Source: Methylobacterium amylolyticum (GTDB taxonomy: Bacteria > Pseudomonadota > Alphaproteobacteria > Rhizobiales > Beijerinckiaceae). From it: a stretch of DNA of 64,000 nt. The position numbers and the translations under genes are program-made. Of the stretch, positions 52,160-61,426 are shown one piece after another (positions within the stretch are counted from its first letter, which is position 1; each line of letters opens with the position of its first letter). Under the pieces are notes generated by a model. It ran no database searches and was not told the DNA's origin. It saw nothing but the letters and a program-made list of their open reading frames with translations. The DNA lies in the NCBI RefSeq assembly GCF_030700245.1, contig NZ_JAUYZI010000001.1:62001-126000 (forward strand), given 5' to 3'.

Positions 52160-52570
52160 GTGACCAAGAACCCCTTCGCGCGCGCCGTGCCGGCCGCGCT
52201 GCTCGGCGCCGTCCTGTCGGCGTCGGCGATGACCGTCCCCGCCCTGGCGGACGTCAAGGACTACCGCTTCGAACTCGTGCAGCAGGAGGCGAAGGTCGGC
52301 GAGGCCGTCATCGCCGTCCGGCTCGTCGACCGGCGGAGCGGCAAGCCGGTGACCGACGCCGTGGTCTTCGCCAAGCGCCTCGACATGGCCCCCGACGCCA
52401 TGGAGGAGATGGCCACCAAGGTCGAGCAGGTCCCCTCGACCGAGCCCGGCGTCTACCGCTTCAAGGCCAAGCTCTCGATGCAGGGCCGCTGGCGCCTGTC
52501 GCTGGCCGCCAAGGTCCAAGGCGAGACCGGCACGGTCGAGGACAAGCTGGTCCTACAGGCCGCGAAGTGA
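52160..52570 (+). CDS. FixH/YtkA-like periplasmic protein
   Basis: 136 residues from a GTG placed by CAGGAG upstream. A signal peptide (AALLGAVLSASAMTVPALA) is followed by a small beta-sandwich domain (RFELVQQEAKVGEAVIAVRLVDRRSGKPV ... GRWRLSLAAKVQGE) of the FixH/YtkA type. Such proteins often accompany copper RND pumps. Its stop overlaps the cusB start (GTGA). Confidence 0.7.
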   Translation: MTKNPFARAVPAALLGAVLSASAMTVPALADVKDYRFELVQQEAKVGEAVIAVRLVDRRSGKPVTDAVVFAKRLDMAPDAMEEMATKVEQVPSTEPGVYRFKAKLSMQGRWRLSLAAKVQGETGTVEDKLVLQAAK

Positions 52571-54084
52571 CCCGCCCGGCATGGTTCGCCGGCACCCTCG
52601 CCGCGCTCGCGGCGGGGGTCCTCGGCTATTGGGCCGGACGGCAGGATGGTCCCGTCCCGGCGCTCGTCGAGCGGGCGAGGTCCGAGTACGTGCCGGCGCT
52701 GGTCGAGCAGGCCCGGCACGGCGTCGCCCGCTTGCTGCCCGCCGCGCAGGCGCCGGCCCCTTCCAAGCCCGCGTCCGGACCGGTGGTCTACTACCGGGAC
52801 CCGGACGGGAAGCCCGTCTACTCGGCGTCCCCGATGGTGACGGCGGACGGACGGGAGTTCCGGGCCGTCCGCGTCAGCGAGGACGTGCGCTTCGACGACG
52901 GGGACGGCGAGGCCATGCCCGCGGACATGGCCGGGCACGACGCGGAGCCGGGCGAGGCGGCCAAGCCCGGCGGCGACGCCCGGCGCGTCCTCTACTACCG
53001 GAACCCGATGGGCCTGGCCGACACCTCGCCGGTGCCCAAGAAGGACTCGATGGGGATGGACTATATCCCCGTCCACGCGGGCGAGGACGAGGCCGGCGTC
53101 GTGACCGTCTCCCCCGGAAAGGTCCAGCGAACCGGCGTGCGGACCGAGGTCGCGGAGCGCCGCGTCCTGTCGGTGCCGGTGCGGGCGCCGGGCAGCGTCG
53201 AGGAGGACGAGCGCCGCATCTCCGTCATCGCCATGCGCACGGACGCCTTCATCGAGAAGGTCGAGCCGGTCACCACGGGCGACCACGTCCGCAAGGGCCA
53301 GCCGCTGCTGCGCCTATTCGCACCCGAGATCAACGCGGTCGCGGCCCAGTACCTCACCTCCATCGGCTACGAGGGCGGCCGCCGGCGTCTGGAGAACCTC
53401 GCCATCCCGCCGGAAGTCATCGACGAGATCGAGCGCACCCATAAGGTGCCACCCTCCATCACGTGGTCCGCGCCCCGGGACGGCGTCGTGGTCGAGCGCA
53501 ACGTCTCGGACGGGATGAAGGCCAAGTCCGGCGACGTCCTTTTCCGCATCGCCGACCACACCCGCGTCTGGGTGCTGGCCGACGTGACCGAGCGCGACCT
53601 CGCCGGGGTGGCGGAGGGTCAGAAGGCTACGGTCCGGGCGCGGGCCTTCCCGGACCGGATCTTCGCCGGGACGGTGACCCGGATCTACCCGCACCTCAAC
53701 ATGGAGACCCGCACCGCCCGGCTGCGCATCGAGTTGCCCAACCCCGACGGCGCACTGCGCCCGTCGATGTACGCGGACGTCGAGATCGCGACGGGCGACG
53801 CCAAGCCGATGTTGGCGGTGCCCGACGACGCGGTCATCGACACCGGCGAGCGCCAGGTCGTGCTGCTCGACCGCGGCGAGGGACGCTTCGAGCCCAAGGC
53901 GGTGAAGGTCGGCCTGCGCGGCCGGGGCTACGTCGAGATCCGCGAGGGCGTGACCCCCGGCGACCGGGTGGTCACGGCGGCAAATTTCCTGATCGACGCC
54001 GAGAGCAACCTGAAGGCGGCGCTGCAGTCCCTGGCCGCCCCGAAGGACGACCGGCAGGCGGCGAGCGCGGGAGGCACGCCGTGA
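52567..54084 (+). CDS. cusB: Copper/silver RND efflux periplasmic adaptor (CusB-like)
   Basis: 505 residues. An N-terminal anchor (GTLAALAAGVLGYWAGRQ) precedes a heavy-metal-binding segment (YYRNPMGLADTSPVPKKDSMGMDYIP). The adaptor core follows, with barrel-sandwich parts GDHVRKGQPLLRLFAPEI and WSAPRDGVVVERNVSDGMK. The C-terminal domain contains VVLLDRGEGRFEPKAVKVGLRG. It links CusA to an outer-membrane channel; no cusC is visible in the window. Confidence 0.9.
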   Translation: MTRPAWFAGTLAALAAGVLGYWAGRQDGPVPALVERARSEYVPALVEQARHGVARLLPAAQAPAPSKPASGPVVYYRDPDGKPVYSASPMVTADGREFRAVRVSEDVRFDDGDGEAMPADMAGHDAEPGEAAKPGGDARRVLYYRNPMGLADTSPVPKKDSMGMDYIPVHAGEDEAGVVTVSPGKVQRTGVRTEVAERRVLSVPVRAPGSVEEDERRISVIAMRTDAFIEKVEPVTTGDHVRKGQPLLRLFAPEINAVAAQYLTSIGYEGGRRRLENLAIPPEVIDEIERTHKVPPSITWSAPRDGVVVERNVSDGMKAKSGDVLFRIADHTRVWVLADVTERDLAGVAEGQKATVRARAFPDRIFAGTVTRIYPHLNMETRTARLRIELPNPDGALRPSMYADVEIATGDAKPMLAVPDDAVIDTGERQVVLLDRGEGRFEPKAVKVGLRGRGYVEIREGVTPGDRVVTAANFLIDAESNLKAALQSLAAPKDDRQAASAGGTP

Positions 54085-56120
54085 TCGCGCGTCTTATCGG
54101 CTGGTCGGCCCGCAACCTCGTGCTGGTGCTGGTCGGGACCGTGTTCGCGGTGGCGACCGGCGTCCTGGCGCTACGGACCCTGCCGCTCGATGCCATCCCC
54201 GACCTCTCGGACGTCCAGGCCATTGTCTACACCGAGTATCCAGGCCAAAATCCGACGACCGTCGAGGACGTCGTGACATTCCCCCTCACGACCGCGATGT
54301 TGACGGTGCCGAAGGCGAAGGTCGTTCGGGGCTTCTCCTTTTTCGGGGTGTCCTTCGTCTACGTGATCTTCGAGGACGGCACCGACCCCTACTGGGCCAG
54401 GTCGCGCGTGCTTGAGTTCCTCAGCGGAGCCGCGAGCCGGTTGCCCACCGGGGTGACGCCGACCCTCGGGCCCGACGCGACGGGGGTGGGCTGGGTCTAC
54501 CAGTACGTGGTCGTCGCCAAGGAACGGACGCTCGCCGAGCTCCGGTCGCTGCAGGACTGGGTGATCCGCTTCGGCGCCTCGCGGGCCGAGGGCGTGGCCG
54601 AGGTCGCGGGCGTCGGCGGCTTCGTGAAGCAGTACAACGTCGTCGTCGACCCGAACCGCCTGCGCGCCCAGGGCATCCCCCTGTCCAAGCTCCGGGACGC
54701 GATCCGGTCGAGCAACGCCGACGTCGGCGGCCGCACGGTCGAGCTCTCCGAGTTCGAGTTCATGGTGCGCGGTCGGGGCTACATCCGTAGCGTCGCCGAC
54801 ATCGAGAACGTCGTGTTGAAGACCTCCGGCGGCACGCCGCTGCGGGTGCGGGACGTCGCCAGGGTCGAGCTCGGGCCGGACGAGCGCCGCGGCATCACCG
54901 AGATGAACGGCGAGGGCGAGGTCGCCGGCGGCATCGTCCTGCAGCGCTTCGGCGCCAACGCGCTCAACGTCATCGAGGGCGTGAAGGCGAAGCTCGCCGA
55001 GGTCGCGAAAAGCCTGCCGGCGGGCACCGAGATCCTGCCGGTCTACGACCGCTCGCACCTCATCGACGCGGCCATCGACACCCTGCGGGGGACGCTGGTC
55101 GAGGAAAGCGTCGTCGTCTCCCTGGTCTGCGTCGTCTTCCTGCTGCACGTGCGCAGCGCGCTGGTCGCCATCCTGATGCTGCCGGTCGGCATCCTGATGG
55201 CCTTCGCCGGCATGAGGGCGCTCGGAATCGGCGCCAACATCATGAGCCTGGGCGGCATCGCCATCGCGGTCGGCGCCATGGTCGACGCCGCCATCGTGAT
55301 GATCGAGAACGCCCACAAGCACCTGGAGCGGGCGCCGCCGGAGAAACCCCAGGTCGAGGTCCTCGTCGAGGCCGCCGCGGAGGTCGGGCCGTCCCTGTTC
55401 TTCTCGCTCCTCGTCATCACGGTGAGCTTCCTGCCGATCTTCACCCTGGAGAGCCAGGAGGGACGGCTGTTCGGGCCGCTCGCCTTCACCAAGACCTTCG
55501 CCATGGCCGCGGCGGCGCTGCTGTCGGTGACGCTGGTCCCGGCCCTCATGGTGCTGTTCGTGCGCGGGCGCATCGTCCCGGAGCACCGCAACCCGCTCAA
55601 CCGCCTGCTCATCTGGCTGTACCGGCCACTCATTGCCGGCGTGCTTCGGGCCCGGCTCCTCACCATCCTGCTCGCCGTGGGCGTGCTGGCGGCGACCGCC
55701 TGGCCCGCCCGGCAACTCGGCTCGGAGTTCATGCCGGAACTCGACGAGGGCACGCTGCTCTACATGCCGACCACTCTTCCGGGCATCTCGGTGACCAAGG
55801 CCGGCGAGCTCCTTGCCACCCAGGACCGCATCCTCAAGTCGTCGTTCCCGGAGGTCGCCTCAGTCTACGGCAAAGCCGGGCGCGCCAACACGGCCACCGA
55901 CGCCGCGCCGATGGAGATGTTCGAGACGGTCATCACCCTGAAGCCGAAGGCGGAGTGGCGCCCCGGCGTGACGCTCGCGAGCCTCAAGGCCGAGATGGAC
56001 AAGGCCCTGCAGTTCCCTGGCGTGTCGAATGCCTGGACGCAGCCGATCCGCGCGCGCATCGACATGCTCTCGACCGGCATCCGCACGCCGGTGTGCAAAG
56101 CGAACGTGAAATTGGCGTAG
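54081..56120 (+). pseudogene. cusA: CusA-like RND copper efflux pump, truncated by an insertion or deletion
   Basis: 679 residues from a GTG overlapping cusB. The N-terminal half is normal CusA (LRTLPLDAIPDLSDVQAIVYTEYPG; GGIAIAVGAMVDAAIVMIENAHKHLE). The sequence follows the family through DMLSTGIRTPV and then switches to eight unrelated residues and a stop. CusA is usually about 1,040 residues, so the second half, including the rest of the periplasmic porter domain and its transmembrane bundle, is missing. The pump is almost certainly non-functional here. Confidence 0.85.
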
Positions 56121-56312
56121 GGCGAGCGAGCCTGACGAGGAAACGAAGGCATATGTGGCGCAGGGTACCCGGCGGTCGTCGGCGCCCCAGTGCCCGCCCA
56201 GGTGCTAACCGCACCCTGTGCGGTGCGCCCGATGCGGCAGCGTGACACCCTGGTAGACGGCTTGTTCATCGGGTCGGGTCCAGGATGGGCGCCACCCGAC
56301 GAGCCGCCCGCG
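56090..56312. mobile_element. Junction at the cusA break, possible insertion-sequence end
   Basis: From about 56092 the sequence (TGTGCAAAGCGAACGTGAAA onward) is unrelated to cusA. It begins with TGTG and contains AACGTGAAATTG, which resembles the ends of IS21-family elements as I remember them. No transposase gene follows, so at most an end remnant is present. The remaining part up to the KfrA-like gene holds nothing else I can support. Confidence 0.35.
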
Positions 56313-57113
56313 ATGAACGACCAAACCCTCATCGACACCCTGGCCGACAAGCTCGTCGCGAAGGGCGAGCTGGTCTCGTACTCATCGATCCAGGCGGCAC
56401 TCCAAACGCACAACTCGAAGCCGGGCGAGGACGAGGGCAAAGGTGCCTCGTACCGGGACCTGAAGACTCTGATCAGCAACTGGCGCGAACGACGCCGATA
56501 CAAGGGGCATCTCGCGGCGCTCAAAATGCCGGAGAAGATGGAGAAGGCGCTCGCAGTCTTCGCCGCCCGCGCGATGAGGGCCGCCGAAGACTTGGCCGCG
56601 GCCAAGCTGGAAGCGGCGCCGGCGACGCCGGATGCCCTGGCCGTCATGGCCCAGATGGAGAGGCTTGTCGGTCGGCTTGAGGAGCAGATGGCGGGGCTCG
56701 CCGCGGAGAACCGCTCCTTGCGCGAGGAGATCGCCGCGTTGCGGCCGGCGCCGGCGGTGGTCGCCGAGGCCACCGCTCCGGGTCCGCCCAGGCCGGAGGA
56801 GGGGGGCAGGAAGCGGGGTGTCCCCGCGGCCACCTCACGCTTTTTCTGGGACCGGGTGGTGCGGGAGCTATGCGTCGAGATCAGGCACAAAGGCCCCCTG
56901 ACGCTTGAGCAAATGTTCGCAGCCATCGATGCCGACACGAGAGCCTTGGCGGCGCGCTCGTTCCAGAAGATCGACGCCGAGAAGCTGGAAGAGAAGCTGG
57001 ATTACCGGGTCAAGAATCCCGATCACTGCCTCTGCAGGCTGCCGGACAATCGCTACGATCTGATCAAGGGCAAGCTACCGAAAAGGCCGGCACGCGAGCA
57101 GCCGGCGGCGTGA
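56313..57113 (+). CDS. KfrA-like DNA-binding protein with coiled coil
   Basis: 266 residues from ATG 56313. The N-terminal segment (GELVSYSSIQAALQTHNSKPGEDEGKGASYRDLKTLISNWRERRRY) fits the KfrA N-terminal DNA-binding domain of plasmids. A coiled coil follows (MAQMERLVGRLEEQMAGLAAENRSLREEIAAL). The basic C-terminal domain is not recognised. KfrA proteins help plasmid maintenance, so this points to plasmid or ICE ancestry for the right part of the window. Confidence 0.65.
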   Translation: MNDQTLIDTLADKLVAKGELVSYSSIQAALQTHNSKPGEDEGKGASYRDLKTLISNWRERRRYKGHLAALKMPEKMEKALAVFAARAMRAAEDLAAAKLEAAPATPDALAVMAQMERLVGRLEEQMAGLAAENRSLREEIAALRPAPAVVAEATAPGPPRPEEGGRKRGVPAATSRFFWDRVVRELCVEIRHKGPLTLEQMFAAIDADTRALAARSFQKIDAEKLEEKLDYRVKNPDHCLCRLPDNRYDLIKGKLPKRPAREQPAA

Positions 57114-57123
57114 CCGCTGCCGA

Positions 57124-58614
57124 TCAGATTTCGAACTCGACCTCGGGAACGACGGCGAGCCGTTCGGGTAACGGCGCCTCCAGCGAGAACCGCACGCCTG
57201 CCGGTCGGTAGTCGATCCCGGCCTTTCCGCCCATCTCGGCCGCGAGCGCCCGCTCGATCAGCTTTGAGCCGAACCCGCCCCGCGTCGGAGGGGTGACGGT
57301 CGGGCCCCCCGACTCCTCCCAGGACAATCTTAGCAGGGCAGGCCCTGAGCGGACCGCCACCTCCCAAGTCAGCTCGACGCGGCCGCCGTCTACCGAAAGG
57401 GCGCCGTACTTCACCGCGTTCGTCGCGAGTTCGTGCAGCGCCATGGTCAGCGCCAACGCCAGGCGCGGAGGCAGCCATACCTCCGGGCCGTCGATCAGGA
57501 ATCGCCCGCTCCCGCCCCCGAACGCGCCCAGGGCGTTCTCGGCCACCTCGCCGAGCGGTGCCCCCGCCCAGCTTTCCCGGGTCAGCATGTCGTGCGCGGT
57601 CGAGAGGGACTGCAGCCGGGCGTCGAGCGTCCGGTACGCCTCGTCGAGGGAGGAGGCGCCGCGCAGGGTCTGGTGTGCGATGGACTGCATCGTCGCCATC
57701 GTGTTCTTGACCCGGTGCTTGAGCTCCTCGGCCAGCAGCGCCCGATGCTCCTCCAGCCGCTTGCGCTCGGTGATGTCGAGGGAGACGCACACCATGCTGA
57801 GCGGCGTGCCGTCGACCGCATAGAAGGGCTGGCCACGCACCTCGACCCAGCGCACCTCGCCGGTAGGCATATTCACCCGGTACTCGATCTCGTAGTCCGC
57901 CTTGTCCGCAACGGAGGCGGCCAGGGTCGCCTTCATGCGCTCGATGTCGTCCGGGTGGATCATCGCGAGCAGGTCGGCATACTGAAAATCCTCTTCGGCC
58001 CGCCGCCCGAAGATCGCCTTGCAACCGTCCGAGGCGACCGTATAGCCGCTCTGCAGGTCGACGGTGCAGGTGCCCATCCGCCCTGCTTTGAGGACGAACC
58101 TCAGCCGTTGCTCGCTGTCGCTCAGCGCGGCGGTGCGGCGCTCGAAGGCAGCCTCCAGCGCGTCCCGGTCCCGCTGCAGGCGGACCAAGCGCTCGCGCTC
58201 CATGGTCACGTCGAACTGGGACGCGAAAAAGTACATGAGGTCGCCGTCTCGGTCGAACACCGGCGAGACCAGCAGCCGGTTCCAGAACCTCTCCCCGTCC
58301 TTCTTGTAGTTTACGAGGTCGATCTCGATGGCCTCCCGCCGCGCGATGGCTGCGCCGACTTTCGCGACGTCGGCCATGTCGGTGTCCGGACCCTGAAGGA
58401 ACCGGCAGTTCCTCCCGATGATCTCGTCGCGGGAATACCCTGTCAGCCTTGAGAACGCGGCGTTGACGAAGACGATGGGGTTGTCGTGCTGGTGCGGATC
58501 AGTGATCAGCATCGGCATCCGCGTCGCCCGGACGGCGGATACGAACGGGTCGTTGCTCGCGTCAGTGCGCGAGAACTCCGTCTCGAAGCGATTGCGTTCC
58601 TTGAGGTCCGTCAC
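57124..58614 (-). CDS. Blue-light LOV-PAS-HWE histidine kinase
   Basis: 496 residues from a GTG with AAGGAAGG upstream; an in-frame ATG at 58677 could add 21. A LOV domain (about 25-130) carries the photoactive cysteine in GRNCRFLQG (Cys70), with the flavin-binding Asn and Gln in NYKKDG, FWN and SQFDVT. A second PAS domain follows. The kinase core has the phospho-acceptor in ELKHRVKN, the N-box in HELATNAVKYGAL and the WxE motif in SWEESGGP. No response regulator is next to it. Confidence 0.9.
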   Translation of the reverse strand: MTDLKERNRFETEFSRTDASNDPFVSAVRATRMPMLITDPHQHDNPIVFVNAAFSRLTGYSRDEIIGRNCRFLQGPDTDMADVAKVGAAIARREAIEIDLVNYKKDGERFWNRLLVSPVFDRDGDLMYFFASQFDVTMERERLVRLQRDRDALEAAFERRTAALSDSEQRLRFVLKAGRMGTCTVDLQSGYTVASDGCKAIFGRRAEEDFQYADLLAMIHPDDIERMKATLAASVADKADYEIEYRVNMPTGEVRWVEVRGQPFYAVDGTPLSMVCVSLDITERKRLEEHRALLAEELKHRVKNTMATMQSIAHQTLRGASSLDEAYRTLDARLQSLSTAHDMLTRESWAGAPLGEVAENALGAFGGGSGRFLIDGPEVWLPPRLALALTMALHELATNAVKYGALSVDGGRVELTWEVAVRSGPALLRLSWEESGGPTVTPPTRGGFGSKLIERALAAEMGGKAGIDYRPAGVRFSLEAPLPERLAVVPEVEFEI

Positions 58615-58958
58615 GTCTCTGTCGCCTTCCTTGCGACCGCGGCTGTGCGAGCCCGCCAGCTGATAAGGCGTGACCATAACATGGGTGAAGGTTGACTGGC
58701 ACGTCGCGCTCCGTGCGGAGCCACCATGGTGCGAAGCCGGCCCCACCAGATGACGTGCAGGAAAGCCCTGCTCACGCCGGTCTCCCCGGCCGACGGTCGG
58801 ATTACGACAGAGGAAAGCGATACTTTGTGTCGGGTGTCGACCCAACTAGGTCATAGGAGCAATCTAACGGCGGCCTCGAAAGCAGACGTTGCAGCCGGAC
58901 GCGCGCTGCGAACGCATGCTCTCGGATTCCCGCTTCCCGCGCTCGTGAGGCCGCCCGT
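58615..58958. other. Intergenic region between the LOV kinase and the YncE-like gene
   Basis: 344 bp. It contains an upstream open extension of the kinase frame without convincing codon use, and the 3' end of the YncE transcript. A weak minus-strand promoter-like pair is TTGGGT-N17-TATCGC at about 58816-58844. Nothing else is supportable. Confidence 0.35.
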
Positions 58959-60395
58959 TCAATCCACAGTCTGCATCTGGACGACGCCGCCGAGTTCACC
59001 GGGCTTGCCCGAGACCACCACGAGGTAGCGCCGGCTCGCTCCGGCATCCGTGCGGGTGATCTGGCGGATCGGGCCGATGGCGTTGACGATGGCCGCGCCG
59101 GCCGGGTTGGTCATGAAGGCGGCGAGCGGCTCCAGGCCGGCGGCCCCCTTCGGATCGGCGGCGAGCGCCAGGACGAACGGCGTCTTCGGCGCCAGTCCCG
59201 TGACCGCGGCCTGCAGGGTCTGCAGCACGCCCTGGTCGAACAGGGTCACCTGCGTCGCCGGCTTGCCATCGGTGCCTGCGAGCGTCAGCGCGCTGGTCTT
59301 GCCGGCTGCGCCCAGCGGCTGGAGGTTCTGCTTTCCGTCCCCCTCCGGCACGGCGTTCGGGACGTAGGCCACGCCCTGCGGCCCCTGGCCGATCGGAACC
59401 TCGGCGATCACGGTGTTCGATGCGGTGTCGATCACCGCCGCCTTGTCGGCGTTCTCTAGGCCGACATAGACGCGGCTGCCGTCGCCCGAGGGCCAGAGCC
59501 CGTGCGGCAGGGCGCCGGTCGGGATGGTGGCGACCTGGGTGAAGTCGTCGGTGCGGAACACCTTGACCTGGTTCAGGCCGCCGATCGTCACGTAGGCGAA
59601 CTGGCCGGCCTTGGTCGAGACGATGTTGACGTGGTTGGTGATCGGCCCGGTCTCGATGGTCTTCAGCGGCGCGAAGGGCGGCGTCGCAGAGAACACCTGG
59701 GTCCGGCCGACATCCTTGAGGGTCAACCACACCTGCTTGCCGTCCGGTGTCGCGGCGATGTCGGGGCAGAACGGGCTCTCCTGCTTCACGCGCCCGACGA
59801 TGGTGTGGGTCTTCGTGTCGATCACTACCGTCTCGGGGCTGAAGCTGGAGCAGACATAGCCGTAGGCGCCGTCCGGCGAGAAGATCGTCATGCCGGGCCC
59901 GTTCGGCACGGTGATCCGGCGCGTCTCCTTGGCGGTCGCGGCATCGAGTACGGCGATGTAGTCCTCGCCGCGCACGCTCACCCAGGCCTCCCGGCCGTCC
60001 GGCGTGAAGAAGGCCTCGTGCGGCGCGCGGCCGACATAGGCCGTGTGGCGGACCGTGTTGGTCGCCGTGTCGATGAAGCTCACGGAGTTCGAACCGATCG
60101 AGACCGCGAGCAGCGTCCTGTGGTCGGGCGAGAAGCCCATGCCGTGGACGAGGAGCTGGCCGCGATAGAGCGGGCTCAGGTTCATCGGCGTCGGGTCGCC
60201 GAGCCGGATCACGCCGAGCAGGACGTTGGCGGCGGGATCGACCACCGAGACCGTGTTGGAGAACTGGTCCGAGGTGTAGAACCGATCCCTGCCGCTGACC
60301 GGCACGTCCGGTGCGGAGGCTGCGCCCGGGGCCTGCCCGGCGAGAGCCGAGCCGGAGAGCAGCGCGAGCGCGAGGAGGGTGAGGGCGGTCTTCAT
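58959..60395 (-). CDS. YncE-like YVTN beta-propeller secreted protein
   Basis: 478 residues with a signal peptide (TALTLLALALLSGSALAGQ). Repeated propeller blades are visible (NTVSVVDPAANVLLGVIRLG, NSVSFIDTATNTVRHTAYVG, DYIAVLDAATAKETRRITVP, ETVVIDTKTHTIVGRVKQ). The C-terminal 130 residues form a separate domain (FDQGVLQTLQAAVTGLAPKTPFVLALAADP). The family is of unknown function, sometimes linked to metal or cytochrome biology. It overlaps the DUF305 gene (ATGA). Confidence 0.85.
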   Translation of the reverse strand: MKTALTLLALALLSGSALAGQAPGAASAPDVPVSGRDRFYTSDQFSNTVSVVDPAANVLLGVIRLGDPTPMNLSPLYRGQLLVHGMGFSPDHRTLLAVSIGSNSVSFIDTATNTVRHTAYVGRAPHEAFFTPDGREAWVSVRGEDYIAVLDAATAKETRRITVPNGPGMTIFSPDGAYGYVCSSFSPETVVIDTKTHTIVGRVKQESPFCPDIAATPDGKQVWLTLKDVGRTQVFSATPPFAPLKTIETGPITNHVNIVSTKAGQFAYVTIGGLNQVKVFRTDDFTQVATIPTGALPHGLWPSGDGSRVYVGLENADKAAVIDTASNTVIAEVPIGQGPQGVAYVPNAVPEGDGKQNLQPLGAAGKTSALTLAGTDGKPATQVTLFDQGVLQTLQAAVTGLAPKTPFVLALAADPKGAAGLEPLAAFMTNPAGAAIVNAIGPIRQITRTDAGASRRYLVVVSGKPGELGGVVQMQTVD

Positions 60396-60847
60396 CGGCA
60401 GATCTCCGAAGGCATCTCGGCGGCAGGGGCCGTGCCATGGTGGTGAAGGTGGGCGGCTGCGGCGGACGAATCCGGCGCGGGAGGGAGATCGGCGAGCGCC
60501 CGGCGCATCACCGCGATCTCCTGGCCCTGTTCGACGATGATCCCCTGCGCGAGGCGGCGCAGGACCGGATCCTTGCCGTAGAGCAGCTCCGCCTGGGCCA
60601 TCGCGATCGCGCCCTCGTGGTGCGGGATCATCATCGCGGCGAAGTCGCGGTCCGGATCGCCCGAGGGCGGGACCATCATGTCGGCATGCATCCGCGTCAT
60701 CGACTGCGCCATCATCGCGTCGAAGGACGCGGAGACGACGGCCGGCGGCTCGGCAGCGGCCAGCGTCGGGGGCATCATCATCCGGCCGCCGACGAGGCCG
60801 CCGGCCATCACGGCGGCCGTGAGCGCAAATCCCAATGCTCCGCGCAT
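60392..60847 (-). CDS. DUF305 exported protein
   Basis: 151 residues. A signal or anchor (LGFALTAAVMAGGLVGG) precedes a Met/His-rich DUF305 domain: MMAQSMTRMHADMMV, DFAAMMIPHHEGAIAMAQAEL and RRLAQGIIVEQGQEIAVMRRAL, and a His-rich tail (HLHHHG). DUF305 proteins have a ferritin-like four-helix fold and often occur with copper-resistance genes. It starts downstream of the shared ECF-type motif. Confidence 0.88.
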   Translation of the reverse strand: MRGALGFALTAAVMAGGLVGGRMMMPPTLAAAEPPAVVSASFDAMMAQSMTRMHADMMVPPSGDPDRDFAAMMIPHHEGAIAMAQAELLYGKDPVLRRLAQGIIVEQGQEIAVMRRALADLPPAPDSSAAAAHLHHHGTAPAAEMPSEICR

Positions 60848-60874
60848 GAGCCGTCCTCCCTGTTCGTTGTCGAG

Positions 60875-60905
60875 GGGAGAGATGCCGGGGAAACGGTTTT
60901 ATTCC
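60875..60905 (-). promoter_or_regulatory. ECF-type promoter for DUF305-YncE
   Basis: On the minus strand: GGAATA, 13 bases, then GGCATCTCTCCC, ending 27 bp before the DUF305 ATG. The same two boxes with the same spacing occur facing the other way at 60964-60994. Confidence 0.65.
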
Positions 60906-60963
60906 CTGGCCGGGGACGAATTCGCGGCCCTGCCGATGTGATCGATCTTTTCCAAATGTCAGT

Positions 60964-60994
60964 GGAATAGACGCGCCCGTTCGGCATCTCTCCC
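60964..60994 (+). promoter_or_regulatory. ECF-type promoter for the COG4315-sigma operon
   Basis: GGAATA at 60964-60969, 13 bases, GGCATCTCTCCC at 60983-60994, ending 35 bp before the ATG of the COG4315 gene. The identity of both boxes and spacer length with the divergent copy suggests one sigma factor drives both. Confidence 0.65.
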
Positions 60995-61029
60995 AATGCG
61001 GTCATGGTCGACCGCCGGGGACCTCACTC

Positions 61030-61413
61030 ATGCGCACCATGCTGATCCGCGCCGCCTTTGCGGCCTTCGCCTTCTCCGCCGTCGCCGCCCAGGCCGCTGC
61101 GCCTGCGATGACGGCCGAGACTGCCAAGGGGCCGGCGCTCGTCGATGCCAAGAGCATGACCCTCTACACCTTCGACAAGGACATGGGCGGCAAGTCGATG
61201 TGCAACGGCCCCTGCGCCGCCAACTGGCCCGCCCTGATGGCGGCGCCCGGCTCGGCTGCTAGTGGCGACTGGACGATGGTGACGCGGGACGACGGCACGA
61301 TGCAGTGGGCCTATAAGGGCAAGCCGCTCTACACCTTCGCCAAGGATACGAAGCCCGGCGACATCACCGGCGACGGATTCCTCAACGGTGCATGGCACAT
61401 CGCCAAGCCCTGA
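61030..61413 (+). CDS. COG4315-family secreted protein
   Basis: 127 residues with a signal peptide (LIRAAFAAFAFSAVAAQAA). The repeated motif LVDAKSMTLYTFDKDMGGKSMCNGPCAANWPAL and then YKGKPLYTFAKDTKPGDITGDG are typical of this 'secreted repeat' family. The two cysteines may bind metal or form a disulfide. It is the first gene of the rightward unit and ends 13 bp before the sigma gene. Confidence 0.85.
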   Translation: MRTMLIRAAFAAFAFSAVAAQAAAPAMTAETAKGPALVDAKSMTLYTFDKDMGGKSMCNGPCAANWPALMAAPGSAASGDWTMVTRDDGTMQWAYKGKPLYTFAKDTKPGDITGDGFLNGAWHIAKP

Positions 61414-61426
61414 TCGGTAAAGCCTC

